NCBI GenBank assembly: GCA_026003175.1
Contig: BPGT01000002.1
Coordinates: 1,178,001-1,242,000 of the forward strand
Direction: 5' to 3'
Length of the DNA stretch: 64,000 nucleotides
Source of the DNA: Armatimonadota bacterium
GTDB lineage: Bacteria; Armatimonadota; HRBIN16
Positions within the stretch are counted from its first letter, which is position 1. Every line of letters starts with the position of its first letter. The notes beneath the pieces were generated by a model, which was not told where the DNA came from, made no database searches, and worked only from the letters and a program-made list of their open reading frames with translations. Positions 1 to 8,804 of the stretch are shown here, piece by piece. Both the position numbers and the translations under genes were made by a program.

Positions 1-1285
1 ATTCCAGCGCCGTTTGAACAGTAACTCCCTCTGGCATGTTGTGCGGAGGTGGGTAGAGAGTTATCAAACGACGCTGAGCGTGTGGATACCATTGCGCAGC
101 CTCTACCAGTGCACGTACTTCTCGCTCGGCGGTCTGGCGATCCGTCAGGTCAGCACATACCTGTATGAGATCTTCACCTCCATCCCAATAACGCGCGAGA
201 AAGTCCACCTCGTACCCTTTGGGGGTACGCACATAATGCACCTCTGCGTCGCGGCGCATCAGTTCCAGCAGCACACAGGTTTCCAGAGCACGTCCGAGAT
301 GGGATCGCTCGCTTCGATCGTATATCGGTATGAATCCCGGGTCCACAGGGTACACCTTGCGAGGGTTTACCATCCTCTGTCGCTCGGAAGAAGCCGCTAT
401 GGAAATGGCGCGCACGAGAAAGGCATCTTCCAGATAGGACAGGTAATCGTAAACATTTTCCTTGCCAATAGCAATGCCCTGTGAACGCAGGTCGTGATAC
501 ATTCTGTTCACACTACACATGCCTGCAGGGTTTGAGAGCAAAAATGTCACCATCCAGCGCAGAGCCACAGGATGAGACACATCGTAACGCTCAATCACGT
601 CGCGAAGAAGCACTACATCCACATAACCGCGAAGCAGCTGATAGCGGTCCCTGGCGGGTACTCCCTGCGCTTCTGGGAAACCACCCTCCAGCAAATACGC
701 CTCCAACCGATTCTGCAGGAAGGAAAGGTCCGTTTGGGGCAGATGTGTTACAGGCTGTTCTGGTACGATACCTTGATGGCGCAGATATTCCCTGAAGCTG
801 AACGGATAGAGTCGCACCTCCATCGCACGCCCCCGCATACTGGTTGCCACCTCTCGCGAGAGTAAGCGCGCTGAGGAACCCGAAAGGAACACCTTTATCT
901 TTTCGGTGTCCATCAGTCGGCGCACAAAGGTTTCCCACCCTGAGACCACCTGTATCTCGTCCAGAAAGAACACTACCCTCTCACTTTGACGCTTCCGAGG
1001 ATAGAGCAGGTAATACTCCTCTACCAGCACCTGCAGATCGGTGGCTTGCATTCCCATCAGGCGATCATCCTCGAAGCTGAAAAAGAGCAGAGAATCACGA
1101 GGCACACCTGCTCTCAGGTGCTCACCCAGAACCTGCCACAGGAAGGTGGTTTTGCCCACACGACGCATTCCCACTACTGCAATGGCTTTGCCCGGCACCT
1201 GAGGCAATCGCACATCACGCGGAGTGAGTGTGGGTATCTCTGCATGGATGCTATCTATGATTTTTTGTCGTATCCAGTCGCGCAT
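1..1285 (-). CDS. DUF4143-type AAA ATPase, 3' end outside window
   Basis: Open from an ATG at 1285 to the left edge (428 residues visible, no stop), so the C-terminus is missing. It has a Walker A motif GMRRVGKTT at residues 39-47, a Walker B motif LDEIQ at 108-112 and the sensor-like FLSGSSARLLS stretch. The C-terminal half has the nuclease-like DUF4143 signature (LRDVIERYDV, then ETCVLLELMRRDAEVHYVRTP and EVDFL). Family members are soluble AAA+ ATPases fused to a PD-(D/E)XK-like domain and are scattered accessory genes; their role is not settled. It lies just after carB1, where carB2 might have been expected. Two palindromes upstream (1327-1382) are likely its operator. Confidence 0.85.
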   Translation of the reverse strand, partial: MRDWIRQKIIDSIHAEIPTLTPRDVRLPQVPGKAIAVVGMRRVGKTTFLWQVLGEHLRAGVPRDSLLFFSFEDDRLMGMQATDLQVLVEEYYLLYPRKRQSERVVFFLDEIQVVSGWETFVRRLMDTEKIKVFLSGSSARLLSREVATSMRGRAMEVRLYPFSFREYLRHQGIVPEQPVTHLPQTDLSFLQNRLEAYLLEGGFPEAQGVPARDRYQLLRGYVDVVLLRDVIERYDVSHPVALRWMVTFLLSNPAGMCSVNRMYHDLRSQGIAIGKENVYDYLSYLEDAFLVRAISIAASSERQRMVNPRKVYPVDPGFIPIYDRSERSHLGRALETCVLLELMRRDAEVHYVRTPKGYEVDFLARYWDGGEDLIQVCADLTDRQTAEREVRALVEAAQWYPHAQRRLITLYPPPHNMPEGVTVQTALE

Positions 1286-1326
1286 GGTAGCACAGGGTCG
1301 GACTTTTCCAGGAATATTCTATCACA

Positions 1327-1382
1327 GATTTTCCTTCTACGAAGGAAAATCTTGCCCCTATTTTTCCTTCAGGGAAGGAAAA
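1327..1382. promoter_or_regulatory. Twin palindromes upstream of the DUF4143 ATPase
   Basis: Two copies of the inverted repeat TTTTCCTTC-N3-GAAGGAAAA. The first spans 1327-1351, with 11-bp perfect arms and TAC in the centre. The second spans 1362-1382, with 9-bp perfect arms and AGG in the centre. The centres are 33 bp apart, close to three helical turns, so a dimeric repressor could bind both on one face. They lie 42-97 bp upstream of the ATPase start and downstream of the carB1 stop. They are AT-rich with no T-tract, which argues against terminators. Confidence 0.55.
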
Positions 1383-1411
1383 TTGCTGGGGCGAGGAACA
1401 CAACGCAGCTT

Positions 1412-3094
1412 TTAGCCGCTCTCGCCCTGTTCGTACGAGGAGTAGTAGTACGGCGTTTCCGCTTCGAACTCGGCGGCGCAGGTGTCTACCATCTTGTACA
1501 CCGGCTCGATACCCAGCGCCTTGCGTGCCCGGCGTAACGTCATCTCGTCCACACCGGCGATGTCTGCCAGCATCGCATCGGGAAAGCCTTTGCCCTTCGC
1601 CGCGCGCAGCAGCTCCTCAGCCGGGTGCTGGTTGCAGGGGTTCTGCACCAGGTCACGCAGCTCGCGGGCGTGCAGCCTCAGGCGCGTCTCCAGCTCCACT
1701 AGCTGGCGTATCTTTTCCAGAAACCAGGGGTCTATGCTGGAGATTTGCGCCACCTCTTCCACCATCATGCCCCGACGGAACGCCTCCGCAACGATGAAGA
1801 TGCGCTCATCGGTGGCGACCGCCAGCCCCTCTTCAATCTGCATATCAGAGAGCGCAGCCACCCCTCGCCGCGTCAGTCCCATCACACCGATTTCCAGACT
1901 GCGCAGCGCCTTCATCAGCGCTCCTTCAAAGGTGCGGTCAATTGCCATCACTTCACCTGTCGCCTTCATCTGGGTGCCAATGCGTCGGTCAGCGGTGACG
2001 AACTTGTCGAAGGGCCAGCGCGGGAACTTCACCACCACGTAGTCTAACGCCGGCTCGAAGCACGCTTTGGTCTTCTTGGTGACCGCGTTTTCGATCTCGT
2101 CCAGATGCAAGCCGATAGCGATTTTTGCCGCCACCCGGGCGATGGGATAACCCGTTGCTTTGGACGCCAGCGCTGAGGAACGCGACACGCGCGGGTTGAC
2201 CTCTATCACGTAATACTGGAAGCTGTTCGGGTCTAAAGCCAGCTGCACGTTACATCCGCCTTCGATGCCCAGCGCGCGGATGATGTTGAGCGAGGCGGTG
2301 CGCAGCATGTGATATTCCTTGTCGGTCAGCGTCTGGCTAGGCGCAACCACGATGCTATCACCGGTGTGCACGCCCATTGGGTCAAGGTTCTCCATGTTAC
2401 ACACGGTGATGCAGGTGTTTGCCGCATCACGCATGACCTCGTACTCAATCTCTTTCCACCCCAGCAGACACCGCTCCACCAGCACCTGGTGGCGCATGGA
2501 AAGGTTCATACCCAGCCGCCCGATTTGCAGCAGTTCCTCCTCAGTGTAAGCGACGCCACCACCCGTACCGCCCAGTGTGTATGCAGGGCGCACAATAGCC
2601 GGATACGGGCAGATTTTCGCTACCTCGCGCAGCTGTTCTTCGCTCTCCACAATCCATGATTCGGGAACCGGCTCGCCGATAGCGTGCATGGTTTCCCGGA
2701 AGAGCTCACGGTCTTCCGCCTTCTGTATCCCCGACAAGGGCGTGCCCAGCAATCGCACATCGTATTTATCCAGAATACCCGCCTCGGCGAGCTGCGCCGC
2801 TAGATTCAGCCCTGTCTGTCCGCCCAACGTAGGCAATAATCCATCCGGTCGCTCGCGGGCGATAACACGCTCCGCGAACTCCACCGTTAACGGCTCGATA
2901 TATACACGGTCGGCGATTTCGGTATCGGTCATGATGGTCGCAGGATTCGAGTTCATCAACACCACCTGCACGCCTTCCTCCTTCAGAGCGCGGCAGGCTT
3001 GCGTGCCCGCATAGTCAAACTCCGCCGCCTGACCGATGACTATCGGTCCTGAACCAATGACCATCACTTTTCGGATGCTTGGGTCTTTCGGCAT
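1412..3094 (-). CDS. carB1: Carbamoyl-phosphate synthase large subunit, N-terminal half only
   Basis: 560 residues against roughly 1,070 for full CarB. The protein starts [17 protein letters not shown], carries the first ATP-grasp (carboxyphosphate) domain ([33 protein letters not shown]) and the oligomerisation domain, and ends just after the PYYYSSYE linker that normally leads into the second ATP-grasp domain. The stop (TAA) is clean and the break falls at the domain boundary, so this looks like a natural split as known in Aquifex and some methanogens. The partner half is not in the window. It is the last gene of the pyrimidine operon; RBS GAGGA lies before ATG 3094. It would make carboxyphosphate and carbamate from bicarbonate, ATP and the ammonia supplied by CarA. 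Confidence 0.9.
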   Translation of the reverse strand: MPKDPSIRKVMVIGSGPIVIGQAAEFDYAGTQACRALKEEGVQVVLMNSNPATIMTDTEIADRVYIEPLTVEFAERVIARERPDGLLPTLGGQTGLNLAAQLAEAGILDKYDVRLLGTPLSGIQKAEDRELFRETMHAIGEPVPESWIVESEEQLREVAKICPYPAIVRPAYTLGGTGGGVAYTEEELLQIGRLGMNLSMRHQVLVERCLLGWKEIEYEVMRDAANTCITVCNMENLDPMGVHTGDSIVVAPSQTLTDKEYHMLRTASLNIIRALGIEGGCNVQLALDPNSFQYYVIEVNPRVSRSSALASKATGYPIARVAAKIAIGLHLDEIENAVTKKTKACFEPALDYVVVKFPRWPFDKFVTADRRIGTQMKATGEVMAIDRTFEGALMKALRSLEIGVMGLTRRGVAALSDMQIEEGLAVATDERIFIVAEAFRRGMMVEEVAQISSIDPWFLEKIRQLVELETRLRLHARELRDLVQNPCNQHPAEELLRAAKGKGFPDAMLADIAGVDEMTLRRARKALGIEPVYKMVDTCAAEFEAETPYYYSSYEQGESG

Positions 3095-3196
3095 ATTGTT
3101 CCTCGTGCACCTCAGCTTTCACCACATTACGCAGACTAAAGCCTGCGGCTACGCCAAAAAGCAGACCGTCACCGCTTTCCTGTCATTCTGACCTGT

Positions 3197-5938
3197 CTAC
3201 TTGTCATTTTTCTCCAGCACCTCTGTCATGCAATAAAGCAACCACAGCCCCGCCACGTTGCGCTCCATGTCGGAGGGCACCTCGCCCAACCCACCCGCAA
3301 TGCGCAGGGTGGTGGCAAGCAACCGTCCCCTGCCCACCGTTGCATCTATCAGATACTCATGTATCCTCAGTGACCGGGCATCTATACGACGCAGCACTGG
3401 CTGTATCACTGCATCTGCTCCCAGCACCTCCGTCAGGCTCTCCGGTAGCAGGGCACAATCGCAAGTCAAGCCCATAAATTGCGCCCCGGTATAGCCCTGC
3501 TGTCGGAAACCTCTCCACAACGGGTGAGGCAAGAATAGCCTTATTGCCTCGCGCCAGAAGGGCACCCCCTCTGCGGGCAACCCGTCATGTTGCTCATGGA
3601 AAAGAACAACCTGGGCACCCCCTCGTAGAGATTCCAGCAGTGAAGAATGCCACGCGGAGGCGATGATACGCCGCTCGTTCGGAACCTGTGTTTCGGTTAT
3701 ACGACGCAGCCCCCATCCTACATTTTCTGCTGCGCGCAGCTTGTGCTGTGGGTCGTAAACCGCCCATGCGCTCAGCACACGGGGGTCTATCTGGGGATAA
3801 CACCACAGCTCCCACTGGTTTTCTATCTGTTCGCCGTCCGTCTGGAGTTCACAGCACAGGGTGAGCTGCTCCATCCGCTTAACCGCCGGCATATCCAGTT
3901 CCAGTGTCGCTACGGGCGTTAGCGTGCCCACCCGCAGCAGTTCCGACACCGCGCATTCGCCTTGCTGCAGGATTTCATCTGCCTCGTTCAATAGACGCCA
4001 GCGCAACCTTCCTTTGCAATCAGCGCGGCCGTAGTGCGACAGCGATATGTGCGCTACCACGGTTTCTCCACCGCGGAAGTTCCACCAGTCCACGTAAGCC
4101 GGGCGGTCTCCGCCGTTTACCCATTCGCGCCTGCGGTGGAACTGCAACAGCAGCACGCTATCGGCGTTGAAGCGACGGAACTCTGCCGGCTGCCATTTCA
4201 GCTCGCCTAGGTCGTCCCACATCCCCGAGGTAGCGATGGGGGTATCGCTGATGCTGGTTACCGCATAGCCGCTGATCTCACGATACAGGCGCGTGGTTTC
4301 AATCGTCACTTTGCGATGAAACAACGCCTGTCGTCTGGAGGAAAACTTCAGCGCACTGCGGTATGCCTCCAAGCCATGCAATTGCAACTGTCTCATCTGC
4401 TGCACCGCATACACCACGGGGCGTACCCCCTGGGGGTTCACGTCTTCATCGTCCATCATCCACCAGGGCGGGGCACCGCCGTTTGCCTCCAGGAGGGCAG
4501 GTATATCCCGGAAGGTATCTGCATCACAGTACTCGCCGAACAGCCAGGGCTGTGGTGCGCGTCCGCGCGGCGCAAAGTAGTCAAATAACGGGCGAAGGAA
4601 GGGCAGGTCGCAATAAAAGTGGTTGTCGTAGAAATCAGCGTACTCTTTGAGCAAGCCGTGGTACGCCTCTCCGCCCCCGCTGTTGTCTCGCACCAGAGGG
4701 CTATCGGTCAGCCGTTTCACCAGTCTATAGAGCTTCTCCAAAAAGGGCGCGCCGACGCTAGCCGAGAGCTCACAGCCCAGTGTCCACACAATAATACTTG
4801 GATGCCCGCGCAGTTGCAGTACGATGCGTGTGTACTCCTCGGTCACTTGTCTTTGAAACGCCGGAGTGACCTCAGGCAACCACATCGGCAGCTCCAGCCA
4901 GGCTAACATGCCCATCTCGTCGCACAGGTGCAAATAGTGTTGCGGAGGTACCCACAGGCAGAACTTCACCATGTTGTAGCCCATCTCGCGCAGCCTCTGC
5001 AACTCAGCGCGTATCTCGTCCTCGGTTGGGTTCGGCGCGAGGTGCTGCGGATACCACCCCCAATGCAGGATACCGCGCGGGTAAACAGGCTCGCCGTTGA
5101 GTAGGATGGTATCCCCTTTCACCTGCACGGTGCGCATCCCAAACCAGCGAGGAATGCGACAGGTATCCCCATGCAGGTCGGTGATTTCCACCTCCAGCCG
5201 ATACAGATTCGGCGAATGAGGAGACCACCACAGAGGGGCAGGGTCATCTAACGTCACCCGCACGTACCCTCGCTCATCGCACTGTACCTCCCGGCTGTCT
5301 ATCTCTTTTCCATCCGGGCGATAGAGGGTCAGGTTAATAGTAGCAGGCAGTTGTCCTCCGCAGGAGACCTCTACCTCCACATGCCCCTTGCCGACTACAT
5401 TGGGGTAGAGGTCTTCCATCCACGCCTCGGGGGTGCGGATGAGCCACGCTTGCTGCCAGATACCTCCGAACGTACCCCACACGTAAGGCAGGAACCCCGC
5501 CAACGTGCTGGGCACGGGATAGGTGCTACCTCCCGGCTTGACTACCCGCAGGGCGATGAACACTCTTCTATCCTCCAGATAGGGAGTGATGTCGCAAGCA
5601 AAGCGGTCCCACATTCCGATATGCGTGCCCATCCGCCTGCCGTTTACCCAAACCTGCGTAGCGTAACTTACCCCTTCCAGTAGCAGCCATATTCTGCCCC
5701 GCTGCCAGTCGGCAGGCACGTCTATCTCTGTCACGTACCACACTGGACCTTCAAATCGCTTGGGGACGCCCTCCTGTTCCCAGCAGTGTGGCACATGCAC
5801 AGCTCGCCACTCCTCACCCAACGGATGGGGGAGATACCATTGCTCTGCCTCCCCCCTGTCCGCCTCGTCGATTCGCATCCACCAGTGAGGGCACTCCTTG
5901 CGCCACATTCCACCCCGGCATAGCGTGCTGAATGGCAT
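3197..5938 (-). CDS. Glycoside hydrolase family 2-like beta-glycosidase
   Basis: 913 residues with the GH2 layout: N-terminal jelly-roll sugar-binding domain (WYVTEIDVP, WVNGRRMG), immunoglobulin-like domain, then a TIM barrel. The probable acid/base is Glu390 in WTLGCELS, where the usual Asn before Glu is Cys. The probable nucleophile is Glu469 in LFGEYCDAD. No signal peptide is visible, so it is probably cytoplasmic. I chose ATG 5938 because it overlaps the upstream gene's stop by one base (TGATG) and has AAGGAGG eight bases before it; a longer reading to 6139 lies wholly inside the upstream gene. It is translationally coupled within the pyrimidine operon, an odd place for such an enzyme. 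Substrate unknown. Confidence 0.8.
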   Translation of the reverse strand: MPFSTLCRGGMWRKECPHWWMRIDEADRGEAEQWYLPHPLGEEWRAVHVPHCWEQEGVPKRFEGPVWYVTEIDVPADWQRGRIWLLLEGVSYATQVWVNGRRMGTHIGMWDRFACDITPYLEDRRVFIALRVVKPGGSTYPVPSTLAGFLPYVWGTFGGIWQQAWLIRTPEAWMEDLYPNVVGKGHVEVEVSCGGQLPATINLTLYRPDGKEIDSREVQCDERGYVRVTLDDPAPLWWSPHSPNLYRLEVEITDLHGDTCRIPRWFGMRTVQVKGDTILLNGEPVYPRGILHWGWYPQHLAPNPTEDEIRAELQRLREMGYNMVKFCLWVPPQHYLHLCDEMGMLAWLELPMWLPEVTPAFQRQVTEEYTRIVLQLRGHPSIIVWTLGCELSASVGAPFLEKLYRLVKRLTDSPLVRDNSGGGEAYHGLLKEYADFYDNHFYCDLPFLRPLFDYFAPRGRAPQPWLFGEYCDADTFRDIPALLEANGGAPPWWMMDDEDVNPQGVRPVVYAVQQMRQLQLHGLEAYRSALKFSSRRQALFHRKVTIETTRLYREISGYAVTSISDTPIATSGMWDDLGELKWQPAEFRRFNADSVLLLQFHRRREWVNGGDRPAYVDWWNFRGGETVVAHISLSHYGRADCKGRLRWRLLNEADEILQQGECAVSELLRVGTLTPVATLELDMPAVKRMEQLTLCCELQTDGEQIENQWELWCYPQIDPRVLSAWAVYDPQHKLRAAENVGWGLRRITETQVPNERRIIASAWHSSLLESLRGGAQVVLFHEQHDGLPAEGVPFWREAIRLFLPHPLWRGFRQQGYTGAQFMGLTCDCALLPESLTEVLGADAVIQPVLRRIDARSLRIHEYLIDATVGRGRLLATTLRIAGGLGEVPSDMERNVAGLWLLYCMTEVLEKNDK

Positions 5939-7689
5939 CAAGAGCCTCCTTTTCCCTTGCGAGCTGCTCGCGCACTGTCCTGAACGCGGGGCAGGCGGTG
6001 GGAGTTCAGCCTCCAGCGATAAGCCTCTTGTAACCAGCCCGGCACGCGGTAGACCGAGATAGCGTATGGACCCACCCATTCCCGCATGATGCGATTGCGC
6101 CGACGCAACAGGTCGGGATAATCCTTTTTCCACCACCACTCGCCCTGAATTCCGTCCAGGACCACTACGTGTGTTACCCCGTACCGCTCAATGGGGTCGG
6201 GATAGTTGGCGAGGCGTGGTATCACCAGCATGGTGGAAACAGGTGCATCCAGACACAGCCCGGGCGCACAGTTACCGGCAACTACCGCCCCCCGTGGCAG
6301 GATATGTTCCAGCCGTTGAGCAAGGTGCTTCAGCGTGTACTGGCGATCCTGATACCAGCCCGCGAAGTACCAGAGGTTCCCCACCGCGATAACCACCAGC
6401 GTTGCCGCCGGCGTCCATGCCAGAGCGAACCCACCTTCCGCCAGCAAACGGTGCAACACCCACTGTGCTATCGCCGCCACAGGGAACGCCAGCAACAGGG
6501 CGAGACGAACCATCTCCCACGAGAAGGGCACCTGCAAGGCGAACACCAGCGCAAAGTACATCGCGTAGCCCAGCATCAGCGTGCGCAACAGGTGCGCCCA
6601 CCATTCGCCCGGTCGCCACACCATCCGGGTGATGTCCGGCAATCGCACAATGCCTATCGTTGCCAGCATAACGATTGCCGGATAGACAGGCACGTAGTAC
6701 CGGCTAGGTGCGTAACGGATGAAAGCCAGCAAAGCGATACCCAGCCACACCCACACCAGCAGAAACTCCACCGCACCGTTGCCCTTGCGCCGCTCCTCGC
6801 TGCGAAATATCGCCAGCAAGGTGGTAGTAAGAGCGAGAAAGATAGTGACCGGCATATGGGCAAACAGATAGCCCATTAACCCGTACTGGTAATTCAGCAA
6901 AGCACGGCGCACGTCTGCATACGCATCTGTCAGGTTATGGGGCAGTATCTGGTAGGTGAGGTAAAAGTCGCTCATATGGCGGTACTCGCGCCAGTGCGGT
7001 AACAGCCATACCCCGGCGTACAGTAACCCGGCTATCAGCATCCCCCCTGCGGTCGCAGCGATTTCCCAGCGCGTGCTACGTGCGTGTGTTCGCCCACTCC
7101 ACCAGCTTGCCAGCAGAGGCGCAGGAATGAAGAACGCACACAGCGATTTGATGCTACACGCGATGACTGTCATCACACCAGCCAGCACAGACCATGCCAG
7201 CTCCTCGCCGCGACGTACCCATGCATAGAACGCCAGAGCCAAAAAGAGCGTGGCAGGCGTCTCCAGCAAAGCCATGCGGTTGTACATCAGGTAGGCATGT
7301 TCCCATGCCAGGATCAGCGCGCCCAGCCATGCCACCCGCTCGCCGAAAGCCCGTCGCAACGCAGCAAACAGCACCACCAGCGTCAGCAAAGAGCATACCA
7401 CCGAAATCGCCCTTGCCTGCGGATAGCCGACGCCAAATACCCGAAACACCGCTGCCTGCGCCGCGTGCACTAGCGGGCTGAGCACCATGTTGTTGAACTC
7501 GTTGGTGCGCGCATGCCCCAACAGCACCGCGTTGCGCGCGTTGTGCGTATAAAAGCCCTCATCGGTGAGCAAGCCGCTGCTCCAGCAGAGGCGAAAGTCG
7601 GGGTCGGCATCTAACGATACCACCCTCGCCCATATCGCCAGCGCAGCAGTAGCGACAATCAGTATGATGATAACGATTCGTTTATCCAT
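5938..7689 (-). CDS. GT39/ArnT-like membrane glycosyltransferase
   Basis: 583 residues, polytopic, with an N-terminal transmembrane segment (residues 5-22) and about ten further hydrophobic segments. The first periplasmic loop has the acidic motif LLTDEGFYTHNARNAV, matching the Asp-Glu pair that GT39/GT83 enzymes use for catalysis, and the next loop has MALLETP. Such enzymes take a sugar from a polyprenyl-phosphate donor and attach it to a protein or lipid on the outer face of the membrane. The start lies 2 nt after the carA stop and the stop overlaps the GH2 gene, so it is cotranscribed with pyrimidine genes. Acceptor and sugar cannot be told from sequence. Confidence 0.75.
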   Translation of the reverse strand: MDKRIVIIILIVATAALAIWARVVSLDADPDFRLCWSSGLLTDEGFYTHNARNAVLLGHARTNEFNNMVLSPLVHAAQAAVFRVFGVGYPQARAISVVCSLLTLVVLFAALRRAFGERVAWLGALILAWEHAYLMYNRMALLETPATLFLALAFYAWVRRGEELAWSVLAGVMTVIACSIKSLCAFFIPAPLLASWWSGRTHARSTRWEIAATAGGMLIAGLLYAGVWLLPHWREYRHMSDFYLTYQILPHNLTDAYADVRRALLNYQYGLMGYLFAHMPVTIFLALTTTLLAIFRSEERRKGNGAVEFLLVWVWLGIALLAFIRYAPSRYYVPVYPAIVMLATIGIVRLPDITRMVWRPGEWWAHLLRTLMLGYAMYFALVFALQVPFSWEMVRLALLLAFPVAAIAQWVLHRLLAEGGFALAWTPAATLVVIAVGNLWYFAGWYQDRQYTLKHLAQRLEHILPRGAVVAGNCAPGLCLDAPVSTMLVIPRLANYPDPIERYGVTHVVVLDGIQGEWWWKKDYPDLLRRRNRIMREWVGPYAISVYRVPGWLQEAYRWRLNSHRLPRVQDSARAARKGKGGS

Positions 7690-7691
7690 GT

Positions 7692-8804
7692 CTATCCTTT
7701 GCTCTCGTCAATGAGCCGCAAAAACTCCGCGAAGTATGGATCGCTGTCGCGTGGACCAGGCGACGCCTCTGGGTGATACTGCAAGGTGAAGATAGGCAGC
7801 GATGTATGTCGCAAGCCTTCCACCGTGCCGTCGTTCAGGTTAATCTGCCACACTTCCATCCCCGATTCCAGCCCCGACGGGTCCACGGCGTAACCATGGT
7901 TCTGCGAAGTAATTGTGACCTGCCCGGAGCGCAGGTCTTTGACGGGGTGATTGCACCCCCGATGCCCGAACTTCAGCTTGAAGGTCTTCGCGCCGAAGGC
8001 TGCACCTATCAGCTGGTTGCCTAAGCAGATGCCGAAAATAGGCACTTTGCCTATCAGGCGGCGCACTTGTTCCACAATGTCACCCAGCAAGGCAGGGTCG
8101 CCAGGTCCGGGTGAGAGGGCTACACCGTCCGGACGTGTCGCCAGTATGTCCTCCGCCGTAGCCGTACAGGGCAACACCGTCACCCGACTGCCCAGCGCGG
8201 CGAATCTCCTGAGGATATTGTACTTCAGCCCACAGTCTACTAGCGTGAGGCGATAGCGTGTGCCGGGTAGTGTCGGGGCGTCCACAGGTTTCATTCCTTC
8301 CGCATCCCATGCGTACGGCTCCGGTGTGGTGACCATGCGCACATAGTTGAACTGGTCGTAACGGGGTGACGCCTGCAAGTGGCGCAGCGCCTCCTCACGG
8401 GTCAGCTCGGTGGTCAGGATACCCATCATCACCCCTGCCGCACGCAGTCGGCGCGTCAGGGCGCGTGTGTCGATGCCGTGAATGCCGGGGATTCCGTTCG
8501 CCCGCAGGTGTTCGCGCAGGCTCCGGCGAGCACGCCAGTTGCTGGGATGTTCACACGCCTCCCGTACCACCAGCGCAGAGACCTGAATGCGCCGCGATTC
8601 GTCATCTTCTTCGTTGATTCCGTAGTTGCCGATAAGTGGATAGGTTAGCGTCACAATCTGCCCGGCATACGAGGGGTCGGTGAGTATCTCTTGATAACCG
8701 GTCATGCCGGTGTTGAAGACCACCTCGCCGACCACCGTACCCGGTGCGCCAATCGCCTCGCCCTCAAAGGTTACTCCATCCTCCAGAGCCAGTAACGCCT
8801 TCAT
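7692..8804 (-). CDS. carA: Carbamoyl-phosphate synthase small subunit
   Basis: 370 residues. The N-terminal CarA domain (GEVVFNTGMTGYQEILTDPS) is followed by a class I glutaminase domain with the nucleophile Cys260 in FGICLGNQ and the His-Glu pair in QYHPEASPGP. It hydrolyses glutamine and channels ammonia to CarB. I chose ATG 8804: it overlaps the upstream amidohydrolase stop as ATGA and has GGGAGG eight bases before it, whereas the in-frame extension to 8867 runs into the neighbour. The gene is separated from carB1 by two unrelated genes, although carA and carB are usually adjacent. Confidence 0.95.
   Translation of the reverse strand: MKALLALEDGVTFEGEAIGAPGTVVGEVVFNTGMTGYQEILTDPSYAGQIVTLTYPLIGNYGINEEDDESRRIQVSALVVREACEHPSNWRARRSLREHLRANGIPGIHGIDTRALTRRLRAAGVMMGILTTELTREEALRHLQASPRYDQFNYVRMVTTPEPYAWDAEGMKPVDAPTLPGTRYRLTLVDCGLKYNILRRFAALGSRVTVLPCTATAEDILATRPDGVALSPGPGDPALLGDIVEQVRRLIGKVPIFGICLGNQLIGAAFGAKTFKLKFGHRGCNHPVKDLRSGQVTITSQNHGYAVDPSGLESGMEVWQINLNDGTVEGLRHTSLPIFTLQYHPEASPGPRDSDPYFAEFLRLIDESKG

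Noticed and set aside
591-938. Reverse-strand 115-residue frame in the left end
   Set aside because: It overlaps, in another frame, the DUF4143 ATPase, which reads through to the window edge with Walker motifs.
5939-6139. Longer GH2 protein starting at 6139
   Set aside because: The added residues lie inside the upstream glycosyltransferase gene and lack family similarity; ATG 5938 has a perfect RBS.
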